A stretch of 15,565 bases of DNA from Pseudomonadota bacterium (GTDB taxonomy: Bacteria > Pseudomonadota > Gammaproteobacteria > Burkholderiales > Eutrophovitaceae): contig PAHB01000092.1 in the NCBI GenBank assembly GCA_002704665.1, forward strand, positions 1 to 15,565, read 5' to 3'. A program made the position numbers and the translations under genes. Under the pieces are notes generated by a model. It saw nothing but the letters and a program-made list of their open reading frames with translations, did not search any database and had not been told where the DNA came from. Shown piece by piece: positions 5,945-13,775 of this stretch. Position 1 is the first letter of the stretch. Each line of letters begins with the position of its first letter.

Positions 5945-7000
5945 GTGACCAATATTGCAGATCAGGTTGTTAAATGGCAGGCCAAGTATGGCCGTAACAA
6001 ACTTCCGTGGCAAGGAAAGAAAGATCCTTACCCTATTTGGGTATCGGAAATCATGCTGCAACAAACAGGTGTCAAGACCGTCATCAAGTACTACGAAAAT
6101 TTTTTGAAGAGATTTCCGTCAACAGTTTCGCTTGGGAATAGTTCTCTCGATGACGTTTTGCAGCAATGGAGCGGACTGGGCCTTTACAGACGTGCGAGAA
6201 ATATGCACTTAGCAGCACAGGATATTATTAAATTCCGTAATGGCATTTTTCCGGATACCTATGAGGACTTAGTTTCTCTCCCAGGAATCGGGAGATCAAC
6301 AGCCGGAGCGATTTTGGTCTTTGCTTACGGGAAAAAGTATCCGATATTGGACGGGAACGTGAAGAGATTGTTTGCTAGATATTTTTGCGTCGAAGGAGAA
6401 TTCAGAGATTCAAAGATTTTGAAGAAACTATGGAATCTAAGCGAGCTAAACGTTCCAGAGAATTCAGTGAGAGAGTACACCCAAGGTCTCATGGATTTAG
6501 GAGCAGGTGTATGCTCGCCTAAGCGACCGAATTGCAAACGGTGTCCCCTCAACGCTACTTGTAAAAGTTTACTGTACAAAAAGACTAGCACAGTACCAGT
6601 TAAAACAAAAAAATCGGCAATTCCAACTAGGGAAACTTTCATGCTAATACTCATTAAAAATCAAAAATTGATGATGGAGAAAAGACCAATTGAAGGGATA
6701 TGGGGGGGATTATTAAGTTTCCCAGAGTTCATTTCTCAAGAGGCATTAAATGCATATTTGATAAGTAATCTTTCGTTCAAAATAAAAACGACGCATAAAC
6801 TAGCTCGACTGGTACATAATTTTTCGCATTATCGATTAGTTATTTGTCCTACAATTGCCAAAATTAATGTACTGAGTAAATACCCACGGCCATTGGAGGG
6901 AGCGGTTTGGTTAGAATTTGCAGATGCTGTAGGTTCTGCCATTCCCGCTCCGATACGACAACTTATAACAAAAAATCTATTCCCTAAAACTAAGCCCTAA
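5945..7000 (+). CDS. mutY: Adenine DNA glycosylase MutY
   Basis: Removes adenine misincorporated opposite 8-oxoguanine as part of the GO repair system. The 351 residues are complete. Catalytic glutamate E35 lies in SEIMLQQT, the helix-hairpin-helix is LPGIGRSTAGAIL (112-124), and the catalytic aspartate is D136 in ILDGNVKR. The [4Fe-4S] ligands C190, C197, C200 and C206 have the correct Cx6Cx2Cx5C spacing. A NUDIX-like C-terminal domain with RLVHNFSHYRL recognises 8-oxoG. The start is GTG with GGGA eight bases upstream. One conserved position differs: the first tyrosine of the usual GLGYY is leucine (L80). Its 3' end overlaps the convergent LON-domain gene by 24 bases. A mutY beside the rapZ-hprK region is typical of Betaproteobacteria. 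Confidence 0.97.
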   Translation: MTNIADQVVKWQAKYGRNKLPWQGKKDPYPIWVSEIMLQQTGVKTVIKYYENFLKRFPSTVSLGNSSLDDVLQQWSGLGLYRRARNMHLAAQDIIKFRNGIFPDTYEDLVSLPGIGRSTAGAILVFAYGKKYPILDGNVKRLFARYFCVEGEFRDSKILKKLWNLSELNVPENSVREYTQGLMDLGAGVCSPKRPNCKRCPLNATCKSLLYKKTSTVPVKTKKSAIPTRETFMLILIKNQKLMMEKRPIEGIWGGLLSFPEFISQEALNAYLISNLSFKIKTTHKLARLVHNFSHYRLVICPTIAKINVLSKYPRPLEGAVWLEFADAVGSAIPAPIRQLITKNLFPKTKP

Positions 7001-7567
7001 GAGGGAAATTATTTTCGCTATTCTTTGTGCGTCGATTCTTTCCTCAAGCAACTGTTGTTTAAGTTTGAGATTAGACGCGAGAAATTCGGCAAGGCGGTAA
7101 CTGACCCAGCGTGCAGATTTTTTCCCCCTTTCAGTGGATGTAAGTGGCTCATTTAACTTCCCGAATATTTCCTTTAAAAGAGCTTTACACATGGTAACGT
7201 TGTCTATATCCAAATCTCCCTCATGGTCTGACAACCATGAAACCTCTGCCTCTATCAGTCCATTTTTTAACATTTTTGTTTTGTCGATTGAAAAGGGATT
7301 TTGCCCTAAAACCTCTATATGATAAATGCCCATTTTTGGCATTTCCCAGTTAGTTATCGTTGCTGAACATCCTACAGTCTCGTATTTGACTGATGAGTCT
7401 GTTTCATTTCCATCCAATATACAGCAAATACCGAAAGGCCGGCTGTCGCTCAAACAGGTTTTCATTAAATCAATGTACCGAACCTCAAAAATGTTTAGGG
7501 GCACCGACTCCCCTGGCACCAGCACCAGCTTGAGTGGAAAGATATGAATTTGGTTTGGATTATGCAT
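6977..7567 (-). CDS. LON substrate-binding-domain protein (stand-alone LON N-domain)
   Basis: A 196-residue protein consisting of the N-terminal substrate-binding domain of Lon protease without ATPase or protease domains. The opening IHIFPLKLVLVPGESVPLNIFEVRYIDL is the LON-domain signature (PL-x-x-VLFPG...L-x-IFE-x-RY), followed by beta-rich sequence with FGICCILDG and GYxVGC-like strands and a helical C-terminal bundle. The function of stand-alone members is not established; a role in protein quality control is often assumed. I prefer the ATG at 7567, because AAGG (7580-7577) lies nine bases upstream; the GTG at 7573 is only three bases from that site. It follows rapZ by about 60 bases and may be the last gene of the long minus-strand unit. 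Confidence 0.85.
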   Translation of the reverse strand: MHNPNQIHIFPLKLVLVPGESVPLNIFEVRYIDLMKTCLSDSRPFGICCILDGNETDSSVKYETVGCSATITNWEMPKMGIYHIEVLGQNPFSIDKTKMLKNGLIEAEVSWLSDHEGDLDIDNVTMCKALLKEIFGKLNEPLTSTERGKKSARWVSYRLAEFLASNLKLKQQLLEERIDAQRIAKIISLLGLSFRE

Positions 7568-7627
7568 AAACACTTGCCTTACCCGTACGATAAGTTTTTA
7601 GGCGGTGGGGTTCCCAAAATAAAAAAA

Positions 7628-8464
7628 TTATTCAATTTCTCGATGTTTGACCGCAACCGACATGGTTTTTTCAAAAATGGTAGATAACTTTTCTGATAAA
7701 TATACTGATCTGTGTCTTCCTCCAGTGCAACCTATTGCTATAGTTAAATAATTTCTACTATCTTGCATAAAGTGTGGAATCCAAGATAACAAAAAAGTTT
7801 TTATATCTTCCGACATTTTTTGCACACTGTTATCAGCATCTAAGAAATTTTTTACGAGTTGATCTTTACCAGTTAAATTTCGCAAACTTTTTTCGTAGTG
7901 AGGATTTTTGAGACATCGAACATCAAAAACAAAATCTGCATCCGGAGGTAGTCCAAACTTAAATCCGAAAGATTTCACCAGTAGCATGGTCTTAAAGTCA
8001 CCTTCTTCTAAAAATTGTCTCAGATAAAGCTTTAGCTGCGTAGGACTAAAGTTCGTGGTGTTTATCCGGTGGCTTTGTATGGATATATCCGCAATCATTT
8101 TTCTCTCTAAATTTATGCATTCCGATAAATCCATACGTGAGTCAGAGAGTGGATGTTTTCTTCTTGTTTCGGAAAATCTTTGAATCAAAGTCTCCGTCTC
8201 TGCATCTAGAAAAATAATATCGTACTTGGTTTTTTTCTTTTGAAGGGTATTTACATAACTAGAGGCAATGGGTAATTTTTTTCCACTTCGTATATCAACG
8301 CTGACTGCGACCTTGGTGTACTGTTCTGCCTCTAAAAAATCAACTGTATCGGCAAGAAGTTGAGCTGGAAGGTTATCAACGCAGTAGTATCCACAATCTT
8401 CCAAGATATTTAAGGAAATGCTTTTTCCTGATCCTGAAAGTCCTGTCACGATTACCAAATGCAT
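7628..8464 (-). CDS. rapZ: RapZ, RNase adapter / P-loop nucleotide-binding protein
   Basis: In E. coli RapZ binds GlcN6P and the sRNAs GlmZ/GlmY and delivers GlmZ to RNase E, controlling glucosamine-6-phosphate synthase; the same role here is inference. The N-terminus starts MHLVIVTGLSGSGKS with a Walker A at residues 8-15, followed by CGYYCVDNLP and VSVDIRSG. The C-terminal domain has FGLPPDADFVFDVRCLKNPHY and the diagnostic IGCTGGRHRSVYLSEKL. The chosen ATG has AAGAGG (8478-8473) eight bases upstream and matches family N-termini; a TTG at 8485 would add seven residues. The C-terminus stops at KHREIE and lacks the lysine-rich tail that contributes to RNA binding in the E. coli protein. It lies 23 bases downstream of hprK. 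Confidence 0.95.
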   Translation of the reverse strand: MHLVIVTGLSGSGKSISLNILEDCGYYCVDNLPAQLLADTVDFLEAEQYTKVAVSVDIRSGKKLPIASSYVNTLQKKKTKYDIIFLDAETETLIQRFSETRRKHPLSDSRMDLSECINLERKMIADISIQSHRINTTNFSPTQLKLYLRQFLEEGDFKTMLLVKSFGFKFGLPPDADFVFDVRCLKNPHYEKSLRNLTGKDQLVKNFLDADNSVQKMSEDIKTFLLSWIPHFMQDSRNYLTIAIGCTGGRHRSVYLSEKLSTIFEKTMSVAVKHREIE

Positions 8465-8487
8465 TTTATCGGCCTCTTGCTTCAATT

Positions 8488-9420
8488 CTATCTATTGATT
8501 TCATTTTTTTGTCGTTCGACAAATTCTTGTGTACTATCTATTCCCCTCAATTGTAGAATGTAGTTTCGCACGGCAGCTTCTACTAAAACAGCTAAATTGC
8601 GACCAGCCGCCACAGATATTTGAACCTTTCTTATGTCAACGCCAAGAATTTTTTCGCTACTTGCGTGCAACGGAATCCGCTCTATTTCGAACGAGTTATT
8701 TGACGGTTTTTGCAATTGCACAATTAATTTTAGAGTTTTTCGCCTGCGAACCGCGGTTTCGCCAAAAATCGTTCGGATGTTTAACATTCCTAAACCCCGC
8801 ACCTCTAAAAAATCTTTTAGCATATTAGGGCTTCGTCCTTCCAGTGTTTGAGGAGCAATATGATGTAGCTCGACCACATCATCAGCGACTAATCCAGATC
8901 CTCGCGATATTAACTCCAATCCTAATTCACTCTTTCCTACACCGCTTTTGCCCGTGATAAGAACCCCCATGCCAAGCACATCAAGAAAAACACCGTGTTG
9001 AATTTCGAAATCAGCTAAAGCTTTTCCCAAATAAGTTCGTATCACCCAAATGATCTGTTGGCTCCCTAAGGGCGAACGAATTGTTGGAATCTTGAGTTCC
9101 ATCGCAAAATCAGATAGCGAATTCGGAGCTATTTCGTCGTCCGATAAAATTAAACAAAAAAAACCACTATTTCTCAATTTCTCTAACGCCTGTCGCTGTT
9201 CGCCCTCCGTCATCTCTAAAAAATAATGAGCTTCGGTCTTACTAAAGATTTGTATCCAATTTGGATGTGTTAGATTCAGATTCCCGATCAGCCCTTCAGC
9301 TGAGTGGTTAATTTCGTTGCTATCTAGTATGGTTTTTTCGCTTTTTGGGGCTATTACCCAGTCGAGCTCTAGAGATTTTGCGTTATCCTCAAATAATTTC
9401 GTGATACTTACTTTAGGCAT
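8488..9420 (-). CDS. hprK: HPr kinase/phosphorylase
   Basis: Bifunctional enzyme that phosphorylates and dephosphorylates a regulatory serine of HPr-type phosphocarriers, giving carbon and phosphate control over the PTS. The 310 residues comprise an N-terminal HprK domain (about 1-130) and a C-terminal catalytic domain. The latter has H142 in QHGVFLDVLG, the P-loop GKSGVGKS (157-164), VADDVVELHH with D180/D181 as the catalytic acidic pair, and the signature LEVRGLGMLNI (205-214). All key residues are present. The ATG has GGGAG shortly upstream and overlaps the ptsN stop by eight bases. The substrate HPr/NPr and enzyme I are not encoded in the window. Confidence 0.97.
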   Translation of the reverse strand: MPKVSITKLFEDNAKSLELDWVIAPKSEKTILDSNEINHSAEGLIGNLNLTHPNWIQIFSKTEAHYFLEMTEGEQRQALEKLRNSGFFCLILSDDEIAPNSLSDFAMELKIPTIRSPLGSQQIIWVIRTYLGKALADFEIQHGVFLDVLGMGVLITGKSGVGKSELGLELISRGSGLVADDVVELHHIAPQTLEGRSPNMLKDFLEVRGLGMLNIRTIFGETAVRRRKTLKLIVQLQKPSNNSFEIERIPLHASSEKILGVDIRKVQISVAAGRNLAVLVEAAVRNYILQLRGIDSTQEFVERQKNEINR

Positions 9421-9874
9421 AACTCTCCCAATCAGAAAATATTTGGTGTATTACTTTTGGATCTCTACTTTCTTTGATTTTTTTTACCACTGTCTGCGTG
9501 CCAAATAGTTGGGATAGTTCAGACAAGATTTGTAAATGCATTTCTGTTGCACTAGAAGGTACCATTAGAAAAAAAAACAAAAAAACCGGATTGTTGTCGG
9601 GAGCTTCAAAGGGTATTCCATTTGATGATCTTATAAAAGCGCCGGTACTCTTTTTGAGGCTGTCTATTCGTCCGTGGGGTATGGCGATGCCATTACCGAG
9701 TGCTGTTGATCCCATTTTTTCTCTTTCTAAGAAAGCTTCGAAAATATGTTGTCTGCTAATTCCAAGAGATTCTTCGAAAATTAGCCCCGCTTCGTCGAAA
9801 ACCCTTCTTTTACTGGATAGGTCGACATCGATTTTTATATTATTTATAGGTAATAAATTAAAAAGATATCCCAT
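9413..9874 (-). CDS. ptsN: Nitrogen-PTS EIIA component (EIIANtr)
   Basis: Cytosolic phosphoacceptor of the nitrogen phosphotransferase branch. It receives phosphate from NPr and, in characterised species, regulates potassium transport, sigma-54-linked processes and stress responses through protein contacts. The 153 residues form one PTS EIIA type-2 domain. The phosphorylated histidine is H67 in GNGIAIPHGRID. The later ...FFFLMVPSSATEMHLQILSELSQLF stretch is the usual EIIA helix-strand segment. The ATG at 9874 has no strong Shine-Dalgarno. It follows rpoN by 26 bases and overlaps hprK by eight, so the three are probably expressed together. In many relatives hpf lies between rpoN and ptsN; it is missing here. 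Confidence 0.96.
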   Translation of the reverse strand: MGYLFNLLPINNIKIDVDLSSKRRVFDEAGLIFEESLGISRQHIFEAFLEREKMGSTALGNGIAIPHGRIDSLKKSTGAFIRSSNGIPFEAPDNNPVFLFFFLMVPSSATEMHLQILSELSQLFGTQTVVKKIKESRDPKVIHQIFSDWESYA

Positions 9875-9900
9875 AGCTATGCTTTTTCAACAAAATAATT

Positions 9901-11310
9901 TCAGAGATCCTTTCTGAGATTTACCGGTAATATTTGTAGCGCTTCTCGGTATTTTGCTACTGTGCGTCTTGCAACAACAATTCCTTGCGAGCTGAGCAGT
10001 TTGGATATTTGGCTATCGGAGGCTGGTTTTCTTTTATCTTCTTCATCTACAATGTTTTTTATTAAGGCTCTTATAGCGGTAGACGAGTATGCACTCCCGG
10101 ATTCAGTCGTTACGTGACTACCAAAAAAATATTTTAGTTCAAGGATGCCCCTGGGAGTCATCATATACTTTTGGGTGGTAACACGAGATATCGTTGATTC
10201 ATGGAGGTCTAGCTTTTCCGCTATTTCTCGGAGAACTAAAGGTCGCATACCCAGATCTCCATGTTCAAAGAAACGATGTTGTTGGTCAACAATGGCTTGC
10301 GACACCCTAAGGATTGTCTCATATCTTTGTTCAATATTTTTTATGAACCATTTGGCATCAGTAAGCTGATCTTTGATATTTTGGTACTTACGTCCTTTAT
10401 TGTTTTGTAAGATATCGGCATATATCTTATTTATTTTCAATCTTGGTTTAGTTTCATTGTTTAGAAATGCCGTCCATTTCCCATTATTTTTTCTGACAAA
10501 AACATCCGGGCTTATATATTTTGTGTCAGAGATGCTGAAAGCAGAGCCGGGTCTTGGATTTAGGCTTTGTATAAGTTTTTTAACTTCTCTCAATGTCTCA
10601 TCATCACATTTAAATATCTTTTTTAATCTATTGTAATCGCGTGAAGCTAGAATGGTGAGGTTATCTTTCACTAATGTTATTGCCATACTTTTGAGCGGTG
10701 TATCATCCGGCATGGCTGTGAGCTGCAGTTCAAGACACTCCGATAAATTTCGAGATGCAACTCCTGGGGGAGCTAAGTTTTGTAGTTGTTTCAAGGCGAT
10801 CTGCATTTCCTCTTGTTCAATTTGCAATTCCGCAGGTAGTGTATGGAGCAGTTCGTTGATATCGTCCTTTAAAAAACCGTCTTCATCTAGGTTTCCGATA
10901 AGATACATTATTATTTGTTTATTTTTTTGATCGACTTTGGCTAGAGAGAGTTGTTCGTTAAGGTGGTCATACAAGGAAACCTCGTTGGAGATTAATTGGG
11001 TTTCTTCTGTCTGGCTATCTTGATGAGGCTTTCCGTAGCTTTCTTGCCGGTCTTCTGGCAACCACTCGACATCGCTAGTGCTTTCGTCATCTGGCGATGC
11101 ATTTTCCGAACTTGGAGTTACTGCCAAATCTGATATTGGTGTTTGATCTTCCTCGTCATCCTCCATTTCCAAAAGAGGGTTATCTTGGATAAGCTGTTTT
11201 ATTTCTTGTTGTAGCTCCAGTGTTGATAGCTGCAAGAGGCGAATGGATTGCTGTAATTGAGGGGTAAGCGTTAATTGCTGCGATATTTTTAACTGTAAAG
11301 AATTTTTCAT
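9901..11310 (-). CDS. rpoN: RNA polymerase sigma-54 factor
   Basis: Alternative sigma factor for -24/-12 promoters, dependent on AAA+ enhancer-binding proteins. The 469 residues hold all three regions. The N-terminal glutamine/leucine-rich activator-interaction region begins LQLKISQQLTLTPQLQQSI and ends at DNPLLEMEDDEED. An acidic variable linker covers about 50-105, followed by the core-binding domain. The C-terminal DNA-binding domain has a helix-turn-helix (DLHESTISRVTTQKYMMTPRG) and an exact RpoN box ARRTVAKYRE (447-456). The ATG at 11310 lacks a good Shine-Dalgarno. It lies 48 bases downstream of lptB and immediately upstream of ptsN, the usual linkage of sigma-54 with the nitrogen PTS. 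Confidence 0.98.
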   Translation of the reverse strand: MKNSLQLKISQQLTLTPQLQQSIRLLQLSTLELQQEIKQLIQDNPLLEMEDDEEDQTPISDLAVTPSSENASPDDESTSDVEWLPEDRQESYGKPHQDSQTEETQLISNEVSLYDHLNEQLSLAKVDQKNKQIIMYLIGNLDEDGFLKDDINELLHTLPAELQIEQEEMQIALKQLQNLAPPGVASRNLSECLELQLTAMPDDTPLKSMAITLVKDNLTILASRDYNRLKKIFKCDDETLREVKKLIQSLNPRPGSAFSISDTKYISPDVFVRKNNGKWTAFLNNETKPRLKINKIYADILQNNKGRKYQNIKDQLTDAKWFIKNIEQRYETILRVSQAIVDQQHRFFEHGDLGMRPLVLREIAEKLDLHESTISRVTTQKYMMTPRGILELKYFFGSHVTTESGSAYSSTAIRALIKNIVDEEDKRKPASDSQISKLLSSQGIVVARRTVAKYREALQILPVNLRKDL

Positions 11311-11358
11311 TATTTGTAATAAACTTTGGGTTGTCAGAATAAATAACGCGATGCTTTG

Positions 11359-12081
11359 TTATAGTTGGAAATTTTCCCCTAAATATACTTTTCTTACTTT
11401 GTCATTATAGACTATATCTTGTGGCTTTCCGTATGCTAATACAGATCCGTCGCTAATAATGTATGCTCTATCACAAATTCCTAGGGTTTCACGCACGTTA
11501 TGGTCAGTGATAACCACTCCAATTCCTCGTTTTTTGAGAAATGCGATTATCTTCTGTATGTCGAGAACCGCTATCGGGTCGACTCCGGCAAATGGTTCAT
11601 CCAGAAGAATGAATCTTGGTTTAGAGGCTAACGCTCTCGCAATCTCTGTCCGTCTTCTCTCCCCCCCCGATAAACTGACAGCCCAGCTATTCCTAAGGTG
11701 AGTAATTTGCAGGTCTTGTAGGAGCTCCTCAAGATTATCCGTGATCTCAGATTTTTTTAAATTTTGTAACTCAAGGACGGCGAGTATATTCTGTGCAACG
11801 GTAAGTCGCCTGAATATTGAGGATTCTTGAGGAAGATAACTAAGTCCCAAATCTGCTCGTTGATGGATTGGAAGGTGAGTAAGTCGGTGATCTCCTAGAT
11901 ACAACTCTCCTTTGTCAGCTGCAATCAGGCCAACCATTAGGTAAAAGCAAGTCGTTTTTCCAGCCCCATTTGGACCAAGAAGTCCCACTACTTCTCCGCT
12001 ATCTACTTTTAGGGAAACGTCCTTAACTACACTTTTTGGACCATAAGTTTTCTTCAGGTTTTCTGCCAGCAGTCTTGCCAT
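11359..12081 (-). CDS. lptB: LPS export ABC transporter ATPase LptB
   Basis: Cytoplasmic ATPase of the LptB2FGC complex that extracts LPS from the inner membrane and pushes it along the LptA bridge. The 240 residues are one ABC domain: Walker A GPNGAGKT (36-43), Q-loop YLPQESSIFRRLTV, signature LSGGERRR, Walker B RFILLDEPFAGVDP and the switch histidine in VITDHNVRE. 'LDEPFAGVDPIAV' and the Q-loop region are characteristic of LptB rather than of amino-acid transporters. The ATG has GAGGA about ten bases upstream. It follows lptA by 38 bases. The permeases LptF and LptG are normally encoded elsewhere and are absent here. Confidence 0.97.
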   Translation of the reverse strand: MARLLAENLKKTYGPKSVVKDVSLKVDSGEVVGLLGPNGAGKTTCFYLMVGLIAADKGELYLGDHRLTHLPIHQRADLGLSYLPQESSIFRRLTVAQNILAVLELQNLKKSEITDNLEELLQDLQITHLRNSWAVSLSGGERRRTEIARALASKPRFILLDEPFAGVDPIAVLDIQKIIAFLKKRGIGVVITDHNVRETLGICDRAYIISDGSVLAYGKPQDIVYNDKVRKVYLGENFQL

Positions 12082-12119
12082 TTAACGCGATTCCTCAATA
12101 ACTAGAAAAATGATTCAAT

Positions 12120-12692
12120 TTAATTTTCTTCTTTGGGTTGTATAATTGCTCTTACCCTTCCAGATGATTTGGCATCTCCAGATGATGGTTTTCCACCACC
12201 CATTATTTGAAAAAATTCACTCTTGATATTGTATGAAATGTAATCACCCTCTACCCTGTCCGATCCTCTTGTTAATCTCGCGTTCTCAAACATTTCTAAC
12301 TTCCCGGTCAGACCATTGTACTCAATTCGATTGGCATAACCGTCGATGTGCTCTTCTAGACCTTCTCGTTTTTGTTTAAAGTGGGCCGGTGACCCCGACG
12401 CTTTGCCATATTGGAACCCGCCTTCATCTCTTTTAACGATAATTTCGCTAGCGTTGATTTCAAGCGTTCCTTGGCGAAGAGTGACACGACCTTTAAACAC
12501 TGCCTCACCGTCTTTGTCATTAATCTCGACAAAGTCCGCCTCTAAAGTTACCGGTTCGCCACTATCTTGTTTCTCTGCACGCGCTTCTGTTTGGACTATT
12601 CCCAAAATTAGGGCTAAAATAAAAACAAATAGATTGTAATTTTTATGGCGTTTTGATGAAACTGTTTTAACGTTTCTGTGGTGGAGGATCAT
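12120..12692 (-). CDS. lptA: Periplasmic LPS transport protein LptA
   Basis: Periplasmic bridge protein of the Lpt machinery that carries LPS between LptC and the outer-membrane LptD/E. The 190-residue precursor has a basic N-region with several Lys/Arg/His, a hydrophobic core YNLFVFILALILGIVQ (about 19-34), and a probable signal-peptidase site after TEARA (residue 39). The mature part is an OstA-like beta-jellyroll: VTLEADFVEINDKDGEAVFKG, then LEINASEIIVKRDE, IDGYANRIEYN and GDYISYNIKSEFFQIMGG. The ATG lies inside the end of lptC (26-base overlap in another frame), so translation is probably coupled. The N-region before the hydrophobic core is longer than usual, but no later Met is available. 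Confidence 0.93.
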   Translation of the reverse strand: MILHHRNVKTVSSKRHKNYNLFVFILALILGIVQTEARAEKQDSGEPVTLEADFVEINDKDGEAVFKGRVTLRQGTLEINASEIIVKRDEGGFQYGKASGSPAHFKQKREGLEEHIDGYANRIEYNGLTGKLEMFENARLTRGSDRVEGDYISYNIKSEFFQIMGGGKPSSGDAKSSGRVRAIIQPKEEN

Positions 12693-13248
12693 ATTCTGCT
12701 CTAGCCTTAGATAAAAGATGGATGATACTTGTTTTATTATTAAATTCTAAGCCAACCGAAGAAAGTTTTGAACTGCCAAGTGTTAGTTTAAGAGGTTGTT
12801 GGGTTCTTGCAATTTCTTTATCAGGAATTATATGAAGTTGTGATGTCTTAATTGACAGTCCTTCTTTCTCGTTACTTTTCGGTCTGTTTATTTCTACTTC
12901 ATTTTCAAAATAGATATGTTCTCCATTGTTTACTAATCTGGCATTTCTTGCTTTGAATGAAGTAGCCCCATTTTCTTTATCATAATACATTAAGAACGGG
13001 GCGCTGAGGGAGGTGCTTTTTTTTTCGGCAAAATACTCTAGTTTTTCCCCTCTCAGTGAATAAAGTTTTGTTCCCGTTTCTGTGAGACGAACAGCTTGAT
13101 AGCCAACGATGTAGAAATCTGGATATTTGTTTTCATCTGATAAATTTTCGTCATTGTTATTTTGGATTTTTGCGTCAAGCCACCAAGTTAGGCATGCAAG
13201 CATTAGAAGGATTAAAATTGGAGACCAGCTTATTAATCGCCCATTCAT
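12667..13248 (-). CDS. lptC: LPS export protein LptC
   Basis: Bitopic inner-membrane protein of the LptB2FGC transporter that passes LPS to LptA. The 193 residues start with a single transmembrane segment (about residues 6-24, WSPILILLMLACLTWWLD). The rest is a periplasmic jellyroll domain with DFYIVGYQAVRLTETGTKLYSLRGEKLEYF, ATSFKARNARLVNNGEHIYFENEVEI and a C-terminal LKLTLGSSKLSSVGLEFNN. The ATG overlaps the kdsC stop in an ATGA arrangement, with AGGA eleven bases upstream. The 3' end overlaps lptA by 26 bases. Family sequences diverge strongly, but topology, length and gene order all support the call. Confidence 0.92.
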   Translation of the reverse strand: MNGRLISWSPILILLMLACLTWWLDAKIQNNNDENLSDENKYPDFYIVGYQAVRLTETGTKLYSLRGEKLEYFAEKKSTSLSAPFLMYYDKENGATSFKARNARLVNNGEHIYFENEVEINRPKSNEKEGLSIKTSQLHIIPDKEIARTQQPLKLTLGSSKLSSVGLEFNNKTSIIHLLSKARAEYDPPPQKR

Positions 13249-13775
13249 CTCAAATATTTTCCTGTTTGCTTGCCAAATGTGCCTTGAGCAACCATTATCA
13301 ATTCACATACTTCCCGTACTGCGCCGTTGCCACCGGGACGGACGGTGGTGTAGTTAGAGTTAGTCTTAATTAAATCGGTAGCGTGGGGAACGGTTATGCT
13401 TAGTCCACATCTTTTCATAATTGGAAGATCTGGATAATCATCACCGATGTAGGCAACCTGCGAATCCCCTAAATTGAGTTTTGCTATCAATTTTGAATAT
13501 ATTGGAAGTTTATCAGTTACCCCTTGATACACGTGTTTTATTCCTAACTCGCGTGTTCTTTTTTTAACAGCTAGCGATTGCCGACCACTTATAATAGCCA
13601 AATCGACACCAGAACTCATAAGAAGTTGAAGTCCTAGTCCATCAGTGACGTTGAATTCTTTTAAGACATCACCTGAACTGGTAATTAATATTCTTGGTGG
13701 AGATAAGACACCGTCAACATCGCAGATTACCAGTTTAATTAGTTCAGCTCGGCTTTTCGGAAATGTGTTTTTGAT
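13245..13775 (-). CDS. kdsC: 3-deoxy-D-manno-octulosonate-8-phosphate phosphatase KdsC, with probable ATC start
   Basis: HAD-superfamily phosphatase that releases Kdo from Kdo-8-phosphate in LPS inner-core synthesis. The frame is open from the kdsD stop at 13794 and encodes the whole domain. In the ATC-start numbering the nucleophile motif is CDVDGVL with D19 and D21, motif II is IISGR (S63), the lysine is in TDKLPIYSK (K89), and the metal site is IGDDYPDLP (D112/D113). GGNGAVREVCELI closes the domain. No ATG, GTG or TTG exists between the upstream stop and D19. A perfect AGGAG (13788-13784) lies eight bases before ATC at 13775, giving 176 residues, the normal length. The first ATG, at 13619, would remove 52 residues including the nucleophile. 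A base-call error at the start codon cannot be excluded. Confidence 0.9.
   Translation of the reverse strand: MKNTFPKSRAELIKLVICDVDGVLSPPRILITSSGDVLKEFNVTDGLGLQLLMSSGVDLAIISGRQSLAVKKRTRELGIKHVYQGVTDKLPIYSKLIAKLNLGDSQVAYIGDDYPDLPIMKRCGLSITVPHATDLIKTNSNYTTVRPGGNGAVREVCELIMVAQGTFGKQTGKYLR

Noticed and set aside
5867..6064. 65-codon minus-strand ORF overlapping the mutY start
   Set aside because: It is mostly antisense to the conserved N-terminus of mutY and shows no recognisable domain or start signal.
7574..7627. Terminator between rapZ and the LON-domain gene
   Set aside because: On the minus strand a GGGAACCCC sequence gives only a three-pair stem with no following T-run, so it does not separate the two genes convincingly.
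8529..8851. Plus-strand ORFs of 72 and 99 codons inside hprK
   Set aside because: They are antisense shadows of the conserved catalytic domain of hprK, with no independent signals.
13245..13619. kdsC as a 124-residue truncated gene or pseudogene
   Set aside because: Translating upstream in the same frame restores the whole N-terminal part, including DVDGVL and a matching core, without any frameshift or stop. The gene is intact; only the start codon is unusual.
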